Below are positions 42,636-50,156 of a stretch of DNA of 52,982 nt, one piece after another. The notes under the pieces were generated by a model that saw nothing but the letters and a program-made list of their open reading frames with translations, was not told the DNA's origin and did no database searches. Origin of the DNA: Nemertoderma westbladi. Its lineage: Eukaryota; Xenacoelomorpha; Nemertodermatida; Nemertodermatidae. Numbering within the stretch: the stretch's first letter is position 1; every line of letters starts with the position of its first letter. The DNA lies in NCBI GenBank assembly GCA_032718475.1, contig JAUCBJ010008755.1:1-52982 (forward strand), written 5' to 3'. The translations under genes and the position numbers were made by a program.

Positions 42636-42860
42636 TTAACTATGATCCCAACGCCGGAAAATACTCAAAATTTTTCCTGCAACTATTTCGAGGGTGGCGA
42701 ATCCGATGGCGAAGACCGCGATGGCTGAAAATTTGCCGTTCTTCAGATCATGAGAATCTCGAAGTGCTGTAGATTGTTCTGCAAGGTGTGGAAGGCGGGG
42801 GTCCCCGTGCCTGTGTACCTCTACAAGGTACCGCTCTGCGAGCTGTGCCTGCCCCATCCA
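42636..42860 (-). CDS. exon-like ORF at the right end of Y, function unknown
   Basis: A GC-richer island reading, on the minus strand, from an ATG at the Y boundary (MGQAQLAERYLVEV) to a stop near 42636, 73 residues. It contains a possible membrane segment FSAIAVFAIGFATLEIVAG. Composition differs from the AT-rich rest of Y. It is identical in both Y copies, but they are too young for that to show selection. It may be a captured gene fragment; homology not recognised. Confidence 0.25.
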   Translation of the reverse strand, partial: WMGQAQLAERYLVEVHRHGDPRLPHLAEQSTALRDSHDLKNGKFSAIAVFAIGFATLEIVAGKILSIFRRWDHS

Positions 42861-42865
42861 TCCAG

Positions 42866-45729
42866 TGGATGGGCACCAGTTGACCTCTCTGTAGCCGAGA
42901 GCACTCCAAAAATATTTTATAACATAAAAATAGTACAAAATGAGCATTGGGGATGCATATTCCAAAACATTATACCTGAGAACTTTTAAAAATTTCAATA
43001 TTGAAAATTATGTTTGGAAATTTAGAAATGATTTCACATGCAAAAATGTTTAATATTTATAGGTATCGGATCTCCCGATACATAAACATATGTTCATGTA
43101 TTTTATATTATGAGATAAAGTTTACTAACCTTATGTATCTCTATAATAGTGGTAAATACAGTAGGCCTATAATATATAACGTGTACCAGATAGTGTTCAT
43201 TATTTATCAATATTTTATTATATCCATGTAAATTTTTGATCAAGATAATATATATTTAGTGCAATATGGATTACTCCTGATAACTTGCAAACGACAATAA
43301 AGCGAAAAAGACATACAACATTTATAATGATACAGTATTTATATATTATTTCATGTCAAATTATTTTTGAAGTTATATAAAGTTAAATTAGGGCCTACCT
43401 ATAGTAATCCCACTTAAACTTTAAATTCTTATGTATTTTATAGAGATATCATCAATAAATATATCTTCTTATCAATAGGGTTGACGAACAAATGAGATGA
43501 ACTTCAGTAAATAAATCATCAATATTTAAAAGTCCCTTGTTTTTAATTCATCCTCACCATCACCACCCTTTACAACATGACTTTATACCTTTGTCAGCCA
43601 ATTTAATGATATTACTAATCACATTACTGCCAACAATATGACCACCACTAACCCCCCCCCCCCCCTCCCCCAGATATATACTGTACTAGCCCGTCCATAT
43701 CGAGGTGTCAGAAACTGGTCGCTCCAGTCGCGTCGCAAGCGACGCTCCTTCCGCTGAGAGTGACCATGTCCTTGATATCTTTTGTATTATAATGATTTCC
43801 TAGTTTTATCTTTTAACATATAATAAGAACAAAATCCATTAATATCAAATGTTACCATGGATAAATAGCGACCTGGGGGTGATGTTGTGTGTTTATTCAA
43901 TTACATAGATAGGGAATATATACTTCTAAAAATAATATAAAATTGAATTCCTCTAAGCTAAATTAGTTTGCTTTATGATACAGTATTGCGTTTTTATATT
44001 CGCCTACATGTAATGATTACTAAACAAAAGCCAAAACTGATATTTTATTATATATAAAAAAATATATATATCAATATTATATAGTTTATCTTTACCTTTA
44101 CCTTTAGTTTACCTTTATATCAAACATTCCTGGATTAGAGGTCGCCCATGGGTATTTCTGCCTATTAGGGGGTACAGGGAATACTCCTGAGATGGTTATA
44201 AATAATAATTTTGCAAACCAAATGCAACAAATATCGAGATATTGCGATTTTAAATTCGACCAATCAGAAACGACCATAACTCCGGAACCGTAATTGCAAT
44301 ATCACTTCGATCTTCATCAACGGGATGGGATCGCTCCAGAGAACATTTTAATATTTTATTCGCCGCACCAAAGTGAATGGATCTCGAGATAAGGAGTCTT
44401 TAAAAATTAACCAATCACAGCGCAGCTCTCCTTAAACGGTGGTTCCACCGCGATGGCGTTGTCGGCAACGTAACGGGGATGATCCAAGGAACATTCTAAG
44501 CTTTTATTCGATGCTCCAAAGTTAATAGATCTCGAGATATCGCGTTTTAAAATTTCGACCAATCACAGGCCATGTAGCCAAAACCAGTAATCCAACAGCG
44601 ATGAATCGTCTTCAGTCAGCTAGGGGACGTTCCATAGAATATTCCAAGCCTTTAAACTCCGCCACAAAGTGAATAAAACTCGAGTTATTAACGTTCAAAG
44701 AATCATCCAATCAGAGGCCGTATCTAGTGACCACGGTAAGGTCGCGACCTGGGACCCAAACTGGAGCTTCAGAGTACTGTCCAAAACATTTTCGCATAAA
44801 ATTGTACCGTAAAATATCAAGGCCTGGGCACATTTTCGACGTTTGAAAGTAATAGCCAATCAGGTGCCAGATATGGTGACCACGGTCTTGTCGCGACCTG
44901 AGACCCAGACTGCAGCTTCAGATTACCGGCCAAAACATATTCGCATGAAATTATATCAAAAAATGTTATTGCCTATAGGCAAGACACCTACCGGTACACG
45001 GTCAGTAATGATCATGTCCTGACTGCATGATTTCAGTCTGATCAAATTTTCTGTTGCATGCATCAGATACCCATCAATGGCCTCTACCCACCTTGATGGT
45101 CAAAATCCATTTCGTCAGATAGCCCCGGGTGCCGGGTGCGATATTGAAGAACGCAATTTGGGCATTTACAAATTTGGCCACTTTTTATCTGCTTCAAACA
45201 ACAGTACTTTAGGCATTCAGACCGCGCCCGCACAGGGGGGGCATTATTGGCGCCCTTGCGCATCTGCCTAGAACGTTTAAACTACCTGCCAACAGGCCCA
45301 AAGCCTCCCCTTAAGAACGGACAACAGGTACCGCAGCGCTGTACAGGTGTACTGGCAGTGTGAGTGGTTCTAGCGTACAGCTCTGACTGACCGATGATTC
45401 AAGATTTTGCAATACCTACTGAATCAGCTGTTGTTTATACAGTATCCTAGCAACCAGCTAATAATTTTGATTAAATAAATTTATTATAACTTAAATCATT
45501 TTTTTTAACTATGATCCCAACGCCGGAAAATACTCAAAATTTTTCCTGCAACTATTTCGAGGGTGGCGAATCCGATGGCGAAGACCGCGATGGCTGAAAA
45601 TTTGCCGTTCTTCAGATCATGAGAATCTCGAAGTGCTGTAGATTGTTCTGCAAGGTGTGGAAGGCGGGGGTCCCCGTGCCTGTGTACCTCTACAAGGTAC
45701 CGCTCTGCGAGCTGTGCCTGCCCCATCCA
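42866..45729. mobile_element. module Y, copy 2
   Basis: 2,864 bp, offset 2,872 bp from copy 1 before the C run and 2,869 after it. Same ends, TGGATGGG and CCCATCCA, with TCCAG before it and TCTAG (45730-45734) after it. The near identity to copy 1 indicates a very recent tandem duplication, or an assembly duplication. Confidence 0.88.
45505..45729 (-). CDS. second copy of the exon-like ORF of Y
   Basis: Same 73-residue reading frame as 42636-42860. Upstream of the ATG the sequence changes at the module boundary, so different upstream residues are added in the two copies. This argues that the conserved part begins at the ATG or at the boundary itself. Confidence 0.25.
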   Translation of the reverse strand, partial: WMGQAQLAERYLVEVHRHGDPRLPHLAEQSTALRDSHDLKNGKFSAIAVFAIGFATLEIVAGKILSIFRRWDHS

Positions 45730-47470
45730 TCTAGAGTAGAGCGCAAATGAGGACATTTGCGCATGCAAGCATCACTGCGTGGGGCAATTTAATTAATAGT
45801 ACTTGTGGTATTATTGTGTTGTATCAACACAAACATTGTAGATATGAAGATATGTTATTATCTATACCCATACCTTTGGAATCATACACAGGCGATGCCT
45901 TCAATTATTCAATTCAAAACATTGAAGAAATCTAAGTCGATGTGTAAGGCAGGTTCAAGCATATACATTTATTGTATTGGTTAACTCCATTATACAAATG
46001 AAACGATTATTACCTCAGAAAACTTCTAACTACATGTAGTACTACTGGACCAGTATATTAGTAATAGCTTCAGTATATTAGTAATAGCTTACAGACAGCT
46101 ATAGCAACACCCACCCACCACCCTTAACATGATTACTTTAATTTCAAATAGACCATGGGTGATTGTTTAATGATGGTTCACCCAGCCATTTCATGTCTGG
46201 GTGAACCAAATGACTTTTGTATACAACCTGACTTCCAAATATCCTTATATTTTATCATGAATACTATGATCAAATATCTTTGACCTTTTGACCCTTAACA
46301 TTTAAACTTTTTGCATTTTTTATTTCATCTACCCCCACTAAGTCGACCATTGCGAACATTTTTGCTGTGTTACGTTTTTTGATAGCTGTACTCCTTATAG
46401 GTCAAAAGGTCACCGAAACGCTAAATTCTAGAACATTGACCTCTAGAGGTCAAGCACAGGGTCGCAGCCCAAAACTAACGGCACTCTTCAGTAGCAACTC
46501 ATACACTGCCTACAAAACGGCGTTGGTCCCATGTCCGTAGCTAGAGCCGTTCTCGAGATATTGGGGTGGGGCAATAATGAATTATTAATTAATACATAAC
46601 TAATTAACGCTTACACTTTTTGCATTTTTTATTTTACCTACCCCCACTAAGTCGACCATTGCGAACATTTTTGCTGTGTTACGTTTTTCGATAGCTGCAC
46701 TCCTTATAGGTTAAAATGCCTCCGAAAACGAAAATTCTAGAACATTGACCCCTAGAGGTCAAGGACTGGGTCGCAGCCAAAAACTAACGACACTCTTCAG
46801 TAGCAACTCGTATACTGTCTACAAAATGGCGTCGGTCCCATCTTCGTAGCTGCAGCCAATCTCGAGATATCGGGGCGGGCCATATATTAATTAGTAATTA
46901 ACGAATATCTCATTAAGGGTTGGTCGTGCAGACTTGCCGAGGAAGACTTTTATACTGGAAATTCCATTCTCTACAACTTTGCCAGAGAAAATTTTTTCGT
47001 AGCTGCCGCCGTTTTCGAGATACAGCGCTAATGAGATTTCGTTAATTAATAACTCATTAACGGTAATAGATATGGGTTCGCCGTGACAGGGTTTTTTGTA
47101 GAGCTCGTCTAGACCAACAATTTCGCCAGTCATTGTTTATATAAAAAGTCTTTTAGTTTTCGAGATATATCGATTAAAAGTTTTCAATCGTTAATTACTA
47201 ATTAATTAATTAACAAAATTTTTTGAAAAAAACTCCCAGATCTTAGATATTGGTCCTCTACACGATGCAAAAAACAGAACGACCGCACCTATTGTAGTTC
47301 TCCATAAGAGCCTACTTGTCAACCCCCCTCCTAAGCCTGTAAATAATAATCTGGATAGGTTGGTGTTATATGTTTTGTGCTCTCTGTGTTTCGTTCTCTG
47401 TGGCGTTTTCTATGGTCTATGAAGTTCTCTGTCGAGCCCTATGGGCTCTATCCCCGCCTGATCCCATCCA
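45730..47470. repeat. module X, copy 2
   Basis: Direct repeat of 38251-39993 with scattered substitutions and small indels. It has the same left hairpin (GCGCAAAT 45741-45748, ATTTGCGC 45755-45762) and a right hairpin with arms GAGCCC and GGGCTC near 47435-47450. It ends CCCATCCAGAG, after which the sequence is unique. Confidence 0.9.
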
Positions 47471-47477
47471 GAGATGG

Positions 47478-47497
47478 TGGAGTATACGCATACTCCA
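47478..47497. other. hairpin, 8-bp arms
   Basis: Arms TGGAGTAT (47478-47485) and ATACTCCA (47490-47497) with loop ACGC, just right of the end of module X copy 2. Confidence 0.85.
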
Positions 47498-47747
47498 CTG
47501 TTGCAAGAATTACTTCATTAATCATGAAGATTACAAATTACTTTAATAAATTATTAAATCTATTAAATATTTCATTATTATTTATGAAAAAAATATCCAA
47601 ATCATGAGAAAATTATAATAAATTGAAATATACAATAAGAAAAATAACTTGAAAATAATTAAATTCTAAACAATTTCATTTTTAAGATACATGGCTTAGT
47701 CTATATAACTTACTTGCGTAATTATATAATCGGACATATACAATAAC

Positions 47748-47776
47748 TGCGCCTGTGTCCTGCTGACACAGGCGCA
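47748..47776. other. hairpin, 12-bp perfect arms, followed by a C run
   Basis: Arms TGCGCCTGTGTC (47748-47759) and GACACAGGCGCA (47765-47776), loop CTGCT. An 11-base C run follows at 47780-47790. No U tract follows it, so it is not a bacterial-type terminator. It may be a terminal stem-loop of a small element or a structured RNA. Confidence 0.9.
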
Positions 47777-47790
47777 AGGCCCCCCCCCCC

Positions 47791-48126
47791 ATAATTATTA
47801 ATATGGATAAAGTTAAATGTATGTTTTTTACTAAACTTATTTGTCCAAATTGCTCCATCTCATGATTATTATAAGCTTGGTAGAATCATGCCATTGTTCT
47901 GGTTCGTCTATGTTTGGTAGAATTGTGACATCATCTGATTGGTTTAAGTTTGGTAGAATTGTGTCCTTCTTTGTTGTTTAAATGCAGTAGAATATCACCA
48001 TAGTATTAAGTCTAGTAGAATCATTAAATATATAGTTATAATAAAGTCTTGAAGCCAGGCAAAAAACTTTTAAATTATATTATTATTATAATTTAATAAT
48101 AAATAAAAAAAAAATTAAATAATAAT
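47791..48126. other. AT-rich spacer with TGGTAGAAT repeats
   Basis: Five imperfect occurrences of (T)GGTAGAAT or AGTAGAAT between 47879 and 48022, then A/T simple sequence up to the ribozyme. No gene. Confidence 0.7.
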
Positions 48127-48178
48127 GTGTTTCGTCCGGCATCAGGACTCATCAGCAGTACTGCCATGTACTGGACAC
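48127..48178 (-). ncRNA. hammerhead ribozyme (complete core, stem III open)
   Basis: On the minus strand all invariant positions are present in order. GTGTC (48178-48174) ends with the GUC cleavage triplet. Stem I follows, arms CAGTAC (48173-48168) and GTACTG (48061 side, 48161-48156), loop ATGGCA. Then come the core CTGATGA (48155-48149), stem II GTCC/GGAC with loop TGATGCC, and the core GAAA (48033 side, 48133-48130). CAC (48129-48127) pairs with GTG to form stem III, four pairs including A-U. The loops of stems I and II contain complementary GGCA and TGCC, which could form the tertiary contact needed for activity at low Mg. Cleavage would be after C48174. Hammerheads process tandem RNAs of viroids, satellites, Penelope-like elements and retrozymes. 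Confidence 0.93.
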
Positions 48179-48216
48179 CTGGGATCTAGCAAAGGGTGTC
48201 CCGCTTCCGCTAGCGG
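48173..48216. other. inverted repeats flanking the ribozyme
   Basis: GGACACC (48173-48179) and GGTGTCC (48195-48201) are perfect inverted repeats, so the cleavage strand of the ribozyme has a competing partner 16 bases away. A 10-bp palindrome CCGCTAGCGG follows at 48207-48216. Confidence 0.8.
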
Positions 48217-48566
48217 AGGTCTGGTAGGATGCGGCTACGTCCAGGATGAGGATAGACAATGTACCCAGCAGTCATTTTATAAACATAGCAATGTATGGAT
48301 ATGCGAAATAATGGTTTGTTAACAGAGTGAAAAGCTACAATAACACAGGGCATGCGCATCAGTCATACAGCCAAAGGTTCGAAAACCAAAGGGTTTGTGC
48401 CAAGTAGATCCTTTGAAATTCACTAAATTACATACATTTCACATGTCCATATAATGCTATGTTTATAAAATGCGTGCCAAATACATTGGGTGACCACGAA
48501 GGAAGGGTCCCACAAGGAAGCGGACCAAGGCGAAGGGTCCAAGAAAAGAAAGTCGAATATCGAGTC
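48217..48566. other. unique non-coding sequence next to the ribozyme
   Basis: No recognised gene. It may belong to a ribozyme-bearing element whose limits I cannot set. It contains AGGGTCC twice (48507 and 48535 regions). Confidence 0.4.
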
Positions 48567-48845
48567 TTCTTTCTTCTTATCTTATCTCATCTTATCTTAT
48601 CCTATCATATCCTATCCTATCTTATCTTATCTTTATCATATCGTGTCGTGTCGTATCGTATCGTATTGTATCGTATCTTCTTTCTTCTTGCTTCTTTCTT
48701 CTTGCTTCTTTCTTCTTTCTTCTTGCTTCTTTCTTCTTGCTTCTTTCTTCTTTCCAGTCTTATCTTATCCTATCTTGTTTTATCTTATCCTATCTCATCT
48801 TATCTATCTTTATTCTTCAGGCTTCTATCTTTCTTCAGTCTTCAG
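48567..48845. repeat. pyrimidine-rich pentanucleotide microsatellite block
   Basis: Successive related simple repeats: TATCT/TATCC, then TATCG/TGTCG, then TTCTTGCTTC/TTTCTTC, then TATCT again. All derive from 5-10-base pyrimidine-rich units. ORFs across it are artefacts of the repeat. Confidence 0.95.
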
Positions 48846-49394
48846 TCCAAGGGAAGGGACTACGACAAAAAAGGGTTGTGGACATAAGCCCCCATGTGAT
48901 GAATACCAGGTTTTCACTAACAGAATGGTTTAATCAAACCAAAACGTTAAAATAATTAGTATTTGTACAGGTAATAAGATAGAAACGCTATAAAACATTT
49001 AATAAGATTAAATTTGTCAAATACAACTTCTTTATATATAAAATTTCCATAAAATTCAAACCGGAAAGTAGAAATCTGGTATTCTTCACATCGGCAGACA
49101 GACGGATACAGGGAGGCAGGGGTCAAGAAAGAGCAGGGGAAGGCAGGAAATTAAAAAATAATAAACTAATAATATATAATATAACTATAATAAATAGTAA
49201 CAAACTCAAGGATGAAGTCTGCTATACTACTAAAAATACTACTACTATGTCATGCGAGCTCAGACAAAAAGAATTTTATAACCAAATAATATATACTTAT
49301 TAATTAATAATCTACAACCAACCATTTAATGCATAAATGAGTGATAAATATATTTTGTGATATCAGTTTTGGTGGGTCATAAGCTTGTGTTAAT
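48846..49394. other. AT-rich non-coding
   Basis: No gene recognised. A segment near 49220-49270 (ACTACTACTATGTCATGCGAGCT) has a diverged partner at 49941-49975. Confidence 0.5.
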
Positions 49395-49740
49395 GTCATG
49401 CCTGCTTATTTCATCTATATTCATTTCTTAATCAATTTATGCTTCAGTTGGAAGCAGTGATCTCAATAAATGACTATGTCATGAATTATTAGCTGCCTGC
49501 TTATTTCATCTATATTCATTTCTTAATCAATTCATGCTTCAGTTGGAAGCAGTGATCTCAATAAATGACTATGTCATGAATTATAAGAGGAAATAGATAG
49601 GAGGTACTTGTCCAGTGTCTCATGAGTTTGTATTAATCTCATGGGCTGCCTGCTTATTTCAACTATATCCCATTCTTAATCACTGCATGCTTATGTTGGA
49701 GCAATGATCTCAATAAATGACTAGGTCATGAATTATTAGA
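49395..49740. repeat. three tandem copies of a roughly 90-bp repeat
   Basis: CCTGCTTATTTC starts copies at 49401, 49496 and 49649. Each copy ends near AATGACTATGTCATGAATTA or a close variant, which contains the near-palindrome TGACTATGTCA. Copies 1 and 2 are nearly identical; copy 3 is more diverged and spaced 153 bp from copy 2. Confidence 0.92.
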
Positions 49741-49799
49741 GGGATTAGATTGGCAGCAAGCTTTGTCTTTATTTGTCATGGACGTTTCCAGATGGCATA

Positions 49800-49925
49800 T
49801 TATTTTTAGATTCATGCACCATGTATAAAATGATTTATCATGAAACTTTCCAGAATAGCATTTTATTTTTTTAGTCTCATGCACCATGTATAGAATGATT
49901 TATCATGAAACTTTCCAGATTGCAA
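49800..49925. repeat. 65-bp tandem repeat, two copies
   Basis: CATGCACCATGTATA at 49813 and 49878, each followed by TGATTTATCATGAAACTTTC. A partial third copy (TTTCCAGATGGCAT) precedes them near 49787. Confidence 0.92.
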
Positions 49926-49985
49926 TATGATTATAATATACTACTACTACCACTAGTAGGTCAAGCGAGCTTGGACAGGACATGA

Positions 49986-50006
49986 ATATATATATATATA
50001 TATATA
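49986..50006. repeat. TA dinucleotide microsatellite
   Basis: About ten TA units in the 3' flank of the helicase gene. Confidence 0.9.
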
Positions 50007-50156
50007 AAAGTAAACATTGATAGATACTTGTTCTCTACCATGTGAATCTATGTATGTACACCATAAACTTCAATAATAATTTAATACATAAAAATCACAA
50101 CAAATGGGAGAAAATATATAAAATGATTCAGTTTACTACTAGATTTCTGGTTTGTA

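Larger units (their letters stand above)
39994..42860. mobile_element. module Y, copy 1 (candidate non-autonomous element)
   Basis: 2,867 bp. It starts TGGATGGGCACC and ends GCCCCATCCA, so the outer 8 bp are inverted repeats. It is preceded by TCCAG (39989-39993) and followed by TCCAG (42861-42865). It is almost identical to 42866-45729: I saw three base changes plus a C run of 17 here versus 14 there. It contains five CCAATCA-bearing subrepeats at about 149-bp spacing (41391-41993). No transposase is visible. Confidence 0.85.

Noticed and set aside
47748-47790. Rho-independent terminator
   Set aside because: Strong hairpin but followed by C and not T, and the genome is eukaryotic.
48459-48955. 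Leu/Ser-rich membrane-protein ORFs of 142-147 codons
   Set aside because: Produced by the pentanucleotide microsatellite in all three frames.
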